From NCBI GenBank assembly GCA_024704765.1, contig JAKMXF010000364.1, positions 1-64,000 on the forward strand: a DNA stretch of 64,000 nucleotides, written 5' to 3'. This DNA comes from Oopsacas minuta (Eukaryota; Porifera; Hexactinellida; Lyssacinosida; Leucopsacidae). The position numbers were made by a program, and so were the translations under genes. Below are positions 48,613-59,405 of the stretch, piece by piece (position 1 is the stretch's first letter; each line of letters starts with the position of its first letter). Under the pieces are notes generated by a model, which made no database searches, was not told where the DNA came from, and saw only the letters and a program-made list of their open reading frames with translations.

Positions 48613-49737
48613 ATATCATGGGTAAATCCCAAAAATTCTCAAATTTTTCGAATATTCCAAATATACGCAGGTTTTTTAGATTACCCTAAATATACTCAAG
48701 GGACTAATCAAAAATTAAATATCCCGGTTGAATCGGGAGATGAATGTTTATAACATTATATTGTTACTATTGGGCAGCATGATATTTTACATCAACTTGG
48801 GTAGCAAAGTGTAATTTTGTTCTTACATTGAGTTAATTTCTGGATGTTTGTGAACCTTGAATAATGAAAGAAATTGTTCGGAAAACTGTGGGATTCGGCT
48901 TCACTCTAATTCGGCCTATGAACGAATTCAGCCTAAAAAGAATTGGAGAATGATCACTGAAGACATTCCAATCAAAGGTATCGTCCTATATACATACTAT
49001 CATAGCTTCATTTATCTCCTTTTCCCCTCAAATCATTCCTCTGCTTACTAAATACGGCCAAAACACTTGTCCTTTGTCCTTATGTATTCCTTTATCACCT
49101 TAGACCCTTCTACAACCAAGTGCACTTGAAATCTAATCAAATCCTCTCTAGCATTCTATCTGGAGAAGTTTGCTCTAGACGGCTTTATTGTCAGTGGCTC
49201 AGTGAGCCTGAATACTCTAGGCCAAATTCAATCGTCGGACGAATCGCCAGGATACCATTGTGTGCACATGTAATAATCTCGAAATTATTTATTTCGTCGT
49301 ATATGAAACTTGAGGACTTCGTGATCATATGTATACATAATTTCTGTCATCATACAACATTTCCAAACTTCTGAACTTTCATTACTGTATGTAAAATTAC
49401 ACTTAACTGCACGATTCGATATAAATTTATTCGATCTCGGATCAGACATATATCATTCTTCCCTACAGTAGCAATATAATGTTTACAAACTTGTATATTC
49501 CCTATTCAGACTGTGGTATTGATTTGATTAGTCCCTTGAGCATGTTACACATTATTTACAAATACTTGAGTATAGTATAAATGATTTATAAAAACTTGAG
49601 TATATTTGAAATTGTTTTCAAAAACCTGAGAATATTCAGAATATCAATTGAAAGTTGAGTAAGAACTTGACTAGTCTTGAGTATTATAAACGATTTCAAA
49701 AGACTTGACCATTTTTATGATTTACCCATAATATCAA
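48613..49737. mobile_element. Probable non-autonomous element with ATGGGTAAATC ends, ~1.1 kb
   Basis: Inverted ends ATATCATGGGTAAATC (left) and, opposite strand, ATATTATGGGTAAATC (right). Further inside, CTCAAGGGACTAATCAA at 48706 and TTGATTAGTCCCTTGAG at 49537 form a second inverted pair. Near the right end, ~30-bp units starting ACTTGAGTATA repeat three times (49562-49640). Short frames inside (48857-49051, 49120-49374) have no known domain. Confidence 0.5.
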
Positions 49738-50099
49738 GCTAGATTAATCACAAATCTATGCAGATTGCAAGTTTCAAGTATGTATCTCTTACGAATTCTC
49801 CAACCAATTTGACAAAACCAAAAAAACTTCATAGAGATTTAATTATATAAGATTCAACACATTTCCCACCTTTACAATAAATTACGAACTTATACTAGAA
49901 AATTGTTACGAAAAGCTTTCTGGGTAATCAATCTCGTAGAATTCAAATTTACTATTTATAGCAGTCTAATACAGATACATACATGAAATTGCGCAGAGAC
50001 GTAGTAGTCGCAAGCTCCATGACGCAAAGGTGCATTTCACATGAAATAGCAGAACTACGTACGAAGTGCGAGCTCAGCGATTGCCATCCAAGCCTTACC

Positions 50100-50450
50100 T
50101 ATTTCAACTAGTACCATACATCAACTCGTCCATAATCAACTCGTCACTGATATCAGTACGTCCCTAGTCAACTCATAATCGAAGGGGTAAAATCTGCTGA
50201 TCAACAGCTGGAGACTTGTGTATAACTAGTACAAGAAAATCTCTGGGCCCACAAGCAATAGGAAATACTCTAAGACAACATCGAGTGAGTGTAAATAGGT
50301 ATCGGCAGAAATAATAGGCACGAGTTGACCGCAGAAAGATTACCAGTTAACCATAATAATAGACATATAATGCTTGAAAATGCATAAGCTGACAACAATT
50401 ATAATGGGCGAATTGACTGATATTTATTGAAATAACTGACTAAAATGATT
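50100..50450. repeat. Dispersed ~370-bp repeat, copy 2
   Basis: Same order of blocks as 21876-22250 (TTTCAACTAGTACCATACAT, CAACTCGTC, TAGTACAAGAAAA, AAGCAATAGGAAATA, GACAACATCGAGTGAGTG, GAAATAATAGGCACGAGTTG). Function unknown. Confidence 0.65.
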
Positions 50451-50664
50451 ACTCTTCCGGGCTCCAGTCCTTAGGACAATCTATTAGCGAAATCTTGCCC
50501 CACATATCTTTAACTTTAACCCCCCCACTGATAACTCGTGTCTACGCCCCTGCTAAGTTGTTTAAATGGTCTTTCAATGAAGACTTATTACGTGTAAGAG
50601 TATTTTAATACTTATTAAAATTTAATCCATAATCTTTAGAAAGATATCCACTATTAACTTATTC

Positions 50665-50927
50665 CAGAGGCGTTGTTGAGGTGGTGCGCAGTGGTGCGCA
50701 TCATTTGCACTTTTTTTAGACTAATGTAGGATATAAATAGTAAACGATGCAGTTTATTCAATATATTTAATCTCTGAATGGTTTCAGACGCTAATGGTTA
50801 GGTTTGAAACAATCTATGGTATAGTTAATTCTCTAGAGCTCAATGACAAAAAATACTTAAATACCTGATACAATTCACCACTGCTAGCACCAGTTCACCA
50901 GCTGCGCACTACCTGGCTACTCCACTG
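50665..50927. mobile_element. hAT-type MITE related to 17654-17929
   Basis: Ends CAGAGGCGTTGTTGAGG and, opposite strand, CAGTGGAGTAGCCAGG, each with inner GTGCGCA. Shares TCTCTGAATGGTTTCAG and AACAATCTATG with the worn copy near 13400 and, more loosely, with 17654. Flanking octamers do not match well. Confidence 0.6.
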
Positions 50928-53039
50928 GCTTGATTAAATACTTTGCATGAACTTTTCGAATTGTTGATGGAAATCTCAGCTTGGTTGACCAAATTGGATA
51001 ATAGTTGAAAATTCTGTGATGTATATTTCACGTATAACGTATGATACAACTAAGGTGATATCACCACTTTCTTAATATCCAAAAATGTCATTCTATGCTG
51101 TTTTTATGAAATGCTTTTGAAGTACCTCAAAGTAGCCCTCATAGCGTTATATGTCATTCAGAAATTATTCAAACAGGTGTCTTCGTGAAAATGCAACTAC
51201 AAAGTATCATATTATTCTAGTTCTCAACATAATGTTGTCTTCTCTAACTCCACAGTGTCAATATTTTCTTTCTAGTTTATTTTTCTTGAGTATGAGTAGT
51301 GATATTTTGTAAATTTCAAAATCGTGTTCAATTCGCCATTATTCTAGTTTGATAGAGTCATGATGAATTGACGACATGGTAATTACGTGAGGAGATTGTA
51401 TTGCTATAATGCACAGTGGTTTAATAGGGCAGTTAGTAAAGAATAGCTATTTTGGTGTGAGATAGCCATATGAAATGTATTATTTACATATAGATTATTA
51501 TATATAAGTCACTATAATAAATTTCAAGAACGAAATTCAATACTATTTCATTCCATTGTTACAGTATGCTACAATGGGAATTTCCTAGCAACGAAAAGTT
51601 GTAATGGAATGTCATTGAAAATTATAGGTTGCGCACTGTTTCGGGTTTTGTGGTTTTAGATTACGTTTTTAGGAATCGTAATGCGTGTATCCGATTCATT
51701 TGGGCTGTTGTTTTGTGTTGTTTATTTTTCCTGACACATTAAGTATTCCTCTTTGTAAAAATTCTGTATGGATTTTACTATATTTTAGAAATCTTATGTT
51801 CACGAAATATATACAAGATACGGTCATGGAAACAAGATATTTAGAATTAGCATAGTCGAAATATATAAAGTATACCAGATTAGTAACATTCGATTATGTA
51901 ATTGCTCTTACAGGTTCATTTGAAATTGTGGCTAAATTTGGAAATCATGAAGCCGCAATTTTCCTATAAATATTTTGCATCTTTGATGAAGAAGTTTCAC
52001 AGCTTCTAGGGTCTCAATCGCTTAGATATTTTAAATGAGAATCATTTAAACAATATAAAATGAAGAAACCATCAAATATGAAATCAATTTTTTGTCTATT
52101 CTTTGCTTCTAAACCACAGTGTAATGTTGGTGGATATATTGAGAGGTACATGTGATCTCCAATGTAAATATGCTGAACAGTGGTCGTTAGTAATAGCCGA
52201 GCCTCAAAAATTGTTAATTCCTAATGCTCGGAGCTTGTTGTGTCTGCCAACCCATTCCTCTATGTAGGGGCCTCTTAAGATTCCCCTTAAGTGGTGAAAC
52301 TGCTACTGGTTCACAGATCACTTGGTTTCCCGAATAATGTCTGCGTATATAGTAGACATGCAGTTGTCAGTACTGGACAACGATTCAGATCGGTCTGTCC
52401 TGGAGCGAGAGTCTGAAACTGGACAGTGGGATTGAGCTGGAATATGTCTTTGTTTTCTAATTGTTGAATTGGATTTTAATGGGGGGTAGGTTAAGAATAT
52501 TACCGAATATTGAGATTGTCCATGATAATCCAACTCAAGAAAAAAATTATCTGATTTTGAGTTTGAAATAAAATCAGTCATTCATTTATAGTGTCAAGAT
52601 TCATGAACTCAACTAACGTATTAGGAGGGGGGCTGAACCTTCGCAACCTTTCAGCATAATCGTGATAATTTTGAATTTTCTTGCGATGGGATATTATGTA
52701 AATTTAATATCCTTCTGTGTCTCAGTGCCTGATTCTGTTAACCGTTAACCAACGCGATATCCCCTTAAATATGTAAACAATACTATTAGGATATACGATG
52801 CATTTCATGCAAAATCGAGTAGAGTTTGGCTACTATAAACTACGGATGGGGAACTTTTGAATCCCCCAAGTATATATATTTATAGGATCTAATGGATTAA
52901 TGAGAGATTAGAGTTTCATTATTTCACGTAATTGAATGTATTTCATTCCACTGTTATTCAAATTGCGTCACTTCCGCATTCTCCCCCATAGAATGTAAAT
53001 ATATGATCCACCATATAGTTAGCCATTGCTAGGCCTATG
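50928..53039. other. Intergenic, no gene recognised
   Basis: A minus-strand frame at 52318-52581 is serine-rich but matches nothing known to me. No RNA gene or element ends identified. Confidence 0.4.
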
Positions 53040-53184
53040 CCTATGAATAATAAACATTCTGGACTCTGGGATCATGTATGACAGCTATGAATAATGTATA
53101 AGCTGGACACAGGGGTCATTTGTGACCCCAATGGAAAATTTACATACTAAACTATGGTATCATTTGTGAATCTAATGAAAAATG
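53040..53184 (+). repeat. ~45-bp tandem array, left part (split by Transib)
   Basis: Three degenerate units of the type CTGGAC..TGGGGTCATTTGTGA / CCCCAATGGAAAATTTACAT. The array continues after the Transib element at 56183 in the same orientation and phase. Confidence 0.85.
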
Positions 53185-53219
53185 CAAAGTGGCACGAAAT
53201 GGTCAGAGTGTGGAAATAG
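53185..53219 (+). repeat. Transib left terminal inverted repeat
   Basis: Heptamer CAAAGTG (third base changed from CACAGTG), GCACG, then TGTGGAAATAG at 53209-53219. Seventeen bases lie between heptamer and this second block. Confidence 0.9.
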
Positions 53220-53343
53220 ACATTTTGATGGCACATAGGTCCTCAAAATGTATTATTGTCATATAGGTTTTCGACTCCAACGAATCGAATGGTATACTCA
53301 TTTTTTCTCTATCCCTTCAGGTGACAAAGTTATGACATCATTG

Positions 53344-55565
53344 TCACCTATCTGAGGTGTGAAAATTCCCAAAATTTTCTATTAATCGATTGAGAGGTTT
53401 ACTTTTAACTTCATCATGATCTTCATGATCACGAATAAGGGTGTTCACAAAAATATCTTGGCTACTTCTAAGTCCTTGGCTAGATGGAGGCCTTGGAATA
53501 GAAAACTTGCGATTCATTAACAGCATGGGATCACTGTGAGAAATCAATCGAACAAATACATCCTTTAAATTTTCTTCAAACGAAAACTTGCGAGTAAGAC
53601 AATCTCTGCATCTCCAAATATATTTGTCAGAAGCCTCTAGTCCTTCTTCAGATAGGTTCTCTAACCCATGTTCATTATTAAACGTTGAGATGATTTCGGG
53701 TGCATGTGCTAACAGTTTGTGTAACGTCGGGGAAACATTAGCCCAAGGAAATGCACAGAGAATTGACTGGTAGATATTACTGCAAACAAGCGCTAGTTCT
53801 TCTGTATCCACTCTTCTGCTGTTATTATAGACGCGTAGGATTGCTCCTAGGCATGTGTGAATTTCAATTATGTGGGACTTGAACTCAGACGGTATCACTG
53901 TCAAAACCCGGTAGAGGAAATCTTGATCGTTGTCATCCTTTCTTATCAAGCATCGTCTTACCACATTACCAGTAGTCGTTGTGCCACCTTGTGTTGAAGG
54001 AATGTTAATGATAATATTGAGATTGTCCTTAATTAAACTTGTAACGAAAGTTTTAGCATCTGAGACTCTCTTAGAAGTTGGTGACCACTTAAATACTCCA
54101 GCGTACAAATGGCTAATTAGATGTAAAAACCAGCCAAAACATCGGAGATATGCATGCAAAGGCGAACTGGGTATGATTTCTAAGTCAGATATTGGTCTGT
54201 GTGGAACGTTGAATCTGTTGTCAGAAGATAATGATAAAACTCCTCTTCGTTAACTTCATCAAATAATACTTTGAGGTCTGTGATGGATCGATTAATTGGA
54301 AAACCGTCTTTTACGATATCCGGATCATGGATTTGTTTGAATGTCGCTGTGCAGAACTGGCAACATGCACCCCCAGCTCCACTAATAATCTTAGCCATTT
54401 TGCTATCGAATTGTGAACGTTGAATTTCAACTTCACAAAATCCACTTGTTAGTTCTAACCCCTTTTCCGTTATCTCTGTGGACTCCTTATTGATTAGTGT
54501 ATCCATAAGATATCGAATATTGTTTTCGTTCTCCTGTAGAGCTAGTATCGCAACGGGCCTAATTGAGAAAGGAGAATTTGGTAGAGGGTTTTTCGAAATC
54601 AGTTTGTTATCGATGTCGAATATGGAAATCACCTTAAACCCGAATAAAATAATACTTTTTTTTGATATATTGGAGTGAGTCGCCTGCTGATAAACTGAGT
54701 GAGAGCCAGAACCGTCAAGTCCATCTGAAATTCGTATCTTTTTAGGATTGCTGGCGCTTGGAATTTCATTGGCAAAAGCAGTCAATATTCTGTTTACTGT
54801 ATGAGTCAGAAGCGTTTTGTAAGATACAGCAATGCCTACCCGATGTTCTCTATCAACTGAAAAGATCTCATTAATCAAGCAAATTTGAGATCGATAGGTA
54901 GCTAATCGATTGTAACCTGGAAGCTGGACATCTGAAAGCAATAAACGTCTTAAATCGATGTATTTCTTCTCTCCAATTTCTAAAGAATCCATCAAGAACG
55001 CAGCTTTATCGCAGGTTAATTTATTGCAGACTGGACCGAAGCTTCCCTTAGCAATAATTTCTTCACAGAACTTGGTAGTAGTAAATTCGTATTCAGTCTG
55101 TGAGTATAGCATCATTAGGCAACAGGATGGTTCTTTACCGGAAACATTCTCTTCTACAGCAACTTTTTCAAGATGTGTTAGTAAAGAGGACAATCGGCTG
55201 CGAAGACATTTAGTTGATAATTCCCTCAGAGGATTACGGGTGGGCTTACTAAAGTCCTCTTCGAAAACAGAGGTTGATTGGCTAGAAGAAACACTCCCAA
55301 TCACCATGACTTCATCTGAGCATTGATAACCTGTACTCAATCTCGGGTGTTTAAGTGGTGTGTGAAAAGGTATCGCATTCCAAGTAGTTATATCGGCTCG
55401 TTTCAGGTATTCTCTCCTATCTTCTCTGAGGGTCGAAAATTTTCTCCGAACTGTATCATGCTCTGTTTCTTCCAAATTATTGAGGACAATAAACAAGGAC
55501 GCGAGAGAAGTGATTGTTTTGTTCCTTTGTGCAGCTAAGAACGTGTATACATCTTCGTTATTCAT
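53344..55565 (-). pseudogene. Transib transposase (RAG1-core homologue), one frameshift
   Basis: Start chosen at ATG 55565 (MNNEDVYTFLAAQRNK). The first frame runs to a stop at 54180; the protein continues in another frame to 53344, so one indel near 54200-54240 is the only clear lesion in about 740 codons. RAG1-type landmarks: LPGYNRLATY before the core; ISDGLDGSGSH (first catalytic D, RAG1 D600 region); PNSPFSIRPVAILALQENEN; QFDSKMAKIISGAGG (second D, D708 position); CCQFC (zinc C..C); LHAYLRCFGWFLHL; LHKLLAHAPEII (zinc H....H); LSEEGLEASDKYIWRCRD (E962 position). The RAG1 RING/N-terminal region is absent, as in Transib. In this family the enzyme cuts and pastes DNA through hairpin intermediates. 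Confidence 0.93.
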
Positions 55566-56156
55566 AATGAAAAATGTGCTAATAAACAACCACAACAATT
55601 ATTTATGATTTATATGGGGCAAAAATTAGATAATTGTGAATAAATTACATTTAAAATCGCAAAAAAAATATCGTTGACACTTCCTGACACCGTAATTTAA
55701 AGTGTATTTTGTAGAGGCCGAAAAGAGCTATTAGGAAAGTGTAATGGAAAGTTTCGCAAGTGAAGGCAAAAATAGTACTAGAGTATTAATGAAACATGTT
55801 TCTATTTATTGCACTTGTACGAACAAGCTTGTTTAAAATCAGAATAGTAAATTCCATCTGTTTCATTGGAGCCAAGATTAACGTGATTTATTATTCAGCA
55901 ATATAAGAGCTTTCGATTGGTATAATATAAATAGCAGTTATTTGAAGTGGAGAATCCAAATTATTCAAAATTACATCATGAGCGAAAATTGAAACCATAA
56001 ATCAATCTTTCGAATTTCAATTATGCTCTCATTGTAATAGACGTGGGAGCAAAATGGAAAGTCTATTGTAGAGATGTCAAATGTTTTCCGAGGTTTGTGA
56101 GGTGCTGAATTCAAATATCGACATTATAAAGCAATTTGAGGTTATAATCTTTTCAC

Positions 56157-56182
56157 CTATTTCCACATGCCGTGCCACTGTG
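56157..56182 (-). repeat. Transib right terminal inverted repeat with RSS-type heptamer
   Basis: Read inward on the minus strand: CACAGTG (56182-56176), GCACG, three bases, TGTGGAAATAG. CACAGTG is the consensus heptamer of V(D)J recombination signals. Eight bases separate heptamer and second block, nine fewer than at the left end. Confidence 0.92.
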
Positions 56183-56345
56183 AAATGTATATGCTGGACT
56201 ATGAAATTATTTGTGACCCCAATAGAATGTACATCCCAAATTATGGTGTCATTTATGAATCCAATGAAAAATATACGTGCCTGACTATAGAGTTATTTGT
56301 AACCCCAAAGAAAACGTAGATGCGGGACTCTGGGGTCATATATGG
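56183..56345 (+). repeat. ~45-bp tandem array, right part
   Basis: Continues the 53040-53184 array: AAATGTATATGCTGGACTAT, ATTTGTGACCCCAATAG, CATTTATGAATCCAATGAAA, GACTCTGGGGTCATATATGG. About three to four units. Confidence 0.85.
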
Positions 56346-56429
56346 CTCAGAACCACATTGTTGACTCTGAAGTCATTTCGCGTGAGTTCCAAAGTGACCT
56401 CAGTTGGTTCTTTGGAGGTTTAACTTGTT

Positions 56430-57130
56430 ACATGCAGCATTACAGTGAAAAATTACAAGCTGGTGAAATTGAATGACTACACAGGTTACATGTCAGAATC
56501 ACCGATGTATGTGTGAACAGTTGACATTCGATAATTAAACTAACTACATGTGTGAAACAGAGTGAATTAATGCTGACAGGTAAAATGAATGACTATACTA
56601 GTAAATGTCAGAATCACCATGAAAATGTGCAGATAGATGAAATTTCATGAGTATACTGATTACGTGTAAGAGTATCCGAGAATAAGTGCAGACGGTTGAA
56701 ATTCAAAGAGTGTACTGGTTACATTTCATTCTCACAGCGTAAATGTGCAGACAGTTGAAAAAGTATTGAACTTGTTAAAGCACAGAATATTAGTATATTA
56801 GTGCAGACGGTGGAAAAATGAACTTTTTATCTAGTTACATTTCAGAGTATGCGTGAATTATTGCAGAGAGTGATATTGAACAATCGAACGTATTACTGAT
56901 CAGAATATCTGAGAACAATTACAAAAATTGAAATTGGTTAATTTAACTAGTTTTACCTCTGAAACACCTTGAATTAATGCAGACAGTTGAAATTGAAAGA
57001 CTACTGGTAGAATGTCAGATTCAACTTGAATATGTGCAGACAGTCATTTGGAAAATTACATTTGCTTATGGTCTGAATCACTGTGGATACGTGTAGATAA
57101 TTGAAATTTAATGATTACACAAGCCTACAC
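56430..57130 (-). repeat. ~60-bp tandem repeat array, reverse orientation
   Basis: About eleven degenerate units with GTGCAGACAGTTGAAATT, GAATGATTAAACT, GTTACATGTCAGAATCACC. It is the reverse complement of the 27665-28015 unit. Confidence 0.85.
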
Positions 57131-57399
57131 TTTTTAGTTGTATCGATTTTGTCAACAAATATATACTAATTCTGTGTGCTGATTCCGATTATATAGTCAG
57201 TTTCTCCCTAATACGTCAAGTTATCCCATTATCCTATTGCTACATTTATAGAACAAAATTGGTTTCAACCCTTATATGTTAGATTGGATCAATTAAATTT
57301 CTGAATATATCAATATTTCATTAACTAAGAATAATGATATAATTGTTCCTAATATGAATGGAAGAAAGTGATACTATAAACATGTAATATGAGCACTAT

Positions 57400-57948
57400 T
57401 CAATCTAAAAATTTTCTCTTGTTTGACTTTCTTGAATGTTTTTCGTTAGGACAATCTCTTTTTAGGCACCAACAGTAATCTGCCATCATATGTGTATCCC
57501 ATCTTCCTTGATATCGCTGTTCCATCACTTTTATGTCTTGATGGGATCGTTCACCTTGTTCTTCACTCATATCACCTAGATTATCCGGAAATCTATCTAG
57601 ATGGTCTCTCAAATAATGAATTTTAATACTCATATTACAGCCAAGAGCATTATAGCTGTTGACTAACTCTGTAACTAGTTCTTTGTAGTTGAATGCCTTT
57701 TTATTACCAAGGAAATTAGAAACAACATTAGAGAAAGCCTACCACACTCTCTTCTCTTCCTCGTTCATTGAATCTTTGAAGCTGTTGTCCGTAAGTAACT
57801 TGCGAATCTGTGGACCTTCAAATATCCCTGCCTTTTTCTTCTCTTCGCTGATTTCTGGGAAATAATTTCCGATATACTTGAAACAACATCTGTCTTTATC
57901 CAGTGCTTTGATGAATTGCTACATTAAACCAAGCTCAATGTGGACAAT
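57400..57948 (-). pseudogene. Cys-rich 'DYCW' family gene, C-terminal part, two stops
   Basis: One continuous frame: HIELGLM, stop TAG, QFIKALDKDRCCFKYIGNYF, KKAGIFEGPQIRKLL, MNEEEKRVW, stop TAG, AFSNVVSNFLGNKKAFNYKE, then NALGCNMSIKIHYLRDHLDR, MSEEQGERSHQDIKVMEQRY, MMADYCWCLKRDCPNEK, ending in a basic tail. From memory this matches a conserved, often multicopy metazoan protein family of unknown function, of which 13783-14263 keeps the N-terminal Cys part. It is embedded between two tandem-repeat arrays. Except for two TAG codons it is well preserved. Confidence 0.65.
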
Positions 57949-58008
57949 CGGTTAATCGGGACAAAACATTGAGAACCGAGGTGTCCCGATTAAGCGGCTT
58001 CCACTGTT
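57948..58008 (-). mobile_element. pogo/Tigger-like end fragment
   Basis: On the minus strand: CAGTGGAAGCCGCTTAATCG, then a second CCCGATTAACCG block nearby in the opposite sense. It abuts the start of the Cys-rich gene fragment and probably truncated it. Confidence 0.5.
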
Positions 58009-58019
58009 TGTGCATACTG

Positions 58020-58400
58020 TTGCAATTTAATAATTCAACTTCCAACAGTTTCGAATCACCGGAAATATGTGCAGACAGTTGAAATTGAATGATTGATCTT
58101 CTTAGCGGAAAGAATCACGGTGAAATAGTCTAGATAGTATTGCTTGAGATTCTTTAATTTGTTCCATGTCAGAATCACTGCGAATGTGTGCAGACAATTG
58201 AATTTCAATATTTCAACTTGTGACATGTTTTATCCACTAAATAAGTGCAAACAGTTGGAATCGAATGATTAAAATAGTTATTGGTTAGAACCACCTTTAA
58301 TATGTACACACTGTAGAAATTGAATGATTAAACTAGTTACAGATTATGAATCAACATAAATAAGTGAAGACAGTTGAAATAGCATGAATCATAGCTTACA
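58020..58400 (-). repeat. ~60-bp tandem repeat array, reverse orientation, second block
   Basis: About six units with ATATGTGCAGACAGTTGAAA, TTGAATGATTAAACTAGTTA and GAATCAC or close variants; same orientation as 56430-57130. Confidence 0.82.
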
Positions 58401-58451
58401 AAATATGAAGCCTAATAGTAAAAGTACAAGGGATGCAGTATTACCTGAAAG

Positions 58452-58632
58452 CAGGGTTTCATCCAGATTCTCTGAACCATACGCCTAAAATCTTCGCCTT
58501 CATATTACGCGCGCCTAGAGTATACATTTAGTATTACGGTATGGGGTCTTTCGCTAATTTTGGCGCGTAGATTTATTTTTGCTGAAATTTATGCGCCTCT
58601 AGCCGCGTCGCATACGCCTGGATGAAACCCTG
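58452..58632. mobile_element. hAT-type MITE, 181 bp, intact
   Basis: Ends CAGGGTTTCATCCAGATTCT and, opposite strand, CAGGGTTTCATCCAGGCGTA. A perfect 8-bp duplication CCTGAAAG flanks it (58444-58451, 58633-58640). Same family as 30019-30197. Confidence 0.93.
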
Positions 58633-58798
58633 CCTGAAAGCATAAATGTACATGGTTTCCTCATTGTAGAAAAGGTGCATTTTACTTCAAAAAATATTTT
58701 GCAGATTTGTAGAACATCAAATTTAACCCCAATAAATGCTGGAATTTTCAAGTAAGGGACACAGTAAGTGCCTAGTAAGCATGTATTTGGCAAAATAT

Positions 58799-59405
58799 TT
58801 CATTCTTTGATGCCCGTAGAAAGTTAATTATTGCATTTGTCAACTCAAAGTGAATAAATGAAATGAGCCATAGATCCTTTTATACAAAATGCAAAAGTTT
58901 GTCATTCAAAGGTTGGCTAATTGTTAGTTAAGCTAGAGACCATGGATGACAATATTTATGAATATTCATTAAAACTAAATATCGGTAAAGTTATGGTAAA
59001 ATCATACTAGCCAATTTATACTCTATACCCGACTTCCTATATCCTTGTAATACATTTTGATTTGAAAAATTGAAGTGTATTGCGGAATCAGGAAAATGGC
59101 CACATATGGGCATCATGACATTGGTGCGAGATATCACATCAAAATGTATTGCAAGGCTATGGGAAGTTGGGTAAATAGTTTAAATTGACTATTCTGATTC
59201 TACGATAATCTTATGATTCTCGTGTTATAATTGAATATTAATTAAAATTCGCCATCCATGGTTTCTACCTTCACTCATCAACGCATCAACTTTTACCGAC
59301 AAATCTTTGACATTTTGTAATAAATGATCTAGAGATCATTCAATTTATTCACTTTGAGTTGATACATCCAATATTGAACGTCCTACAAGGCATCAAAGAA
59401 TAATA
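58799..59405. repeat. Foldback repeat with ~290-bp arms, target of the Merlin insertion
   Basis: Left arm starts CATTCTTTGATGCC, includes TCAACTCAAAGTGAATAAAT, ACCATGGATG and AATACATTTTGAT. The right arm carries the inverted counterparts and ends GGCATCAAAGAAT near 59400. CACATATGGGCATCATGACA sits in the centre. Same family as 1880 and 41745. Confidence 0.82.

Larger units (their letters stand above)
53185..56182 (-). mobile_element. Transib transposon, 2,998 bp, with RAG1-like transposase
   Basis: Bounded by a perfect 5-bp duplication AAATG (53180-53184 and 56183-56187), the target length known for Transib. The right end, opposite strand, starts CACAGTGGCACG; the left end starts CAAAGTGGCACG. 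Both continue into TGTGGAAATAG after unequal spacers. It carries one gene, about 620 bp of upstream leader and 160 bp downstream, and no RAG2-like frame. Excising it plus one AAATG restores the flanking tandem repeat unit. Length, ends, duplication and protein all agree. Confidence 0.95.

Noticed and set aside
54120-54160. LHAYLR in the Transib protein first looked like RAG1 LHCDI with the catalytic Asp mutated to Tyr.
   Set aside because: Counting back from the zinc CxxC places RAG1 D708 upstream, matching QFDSK here; LHA-x-x-R is the normal Transib motif. The acidic triad is intact.
53185-56182. A ProtoRAG-like element with RAG1L and RAG2L.
   Set aside because: Only a RAG1-core gene is present. 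No second gene or kelch-like repeats lie between the ends, and size and ends fit Transib.
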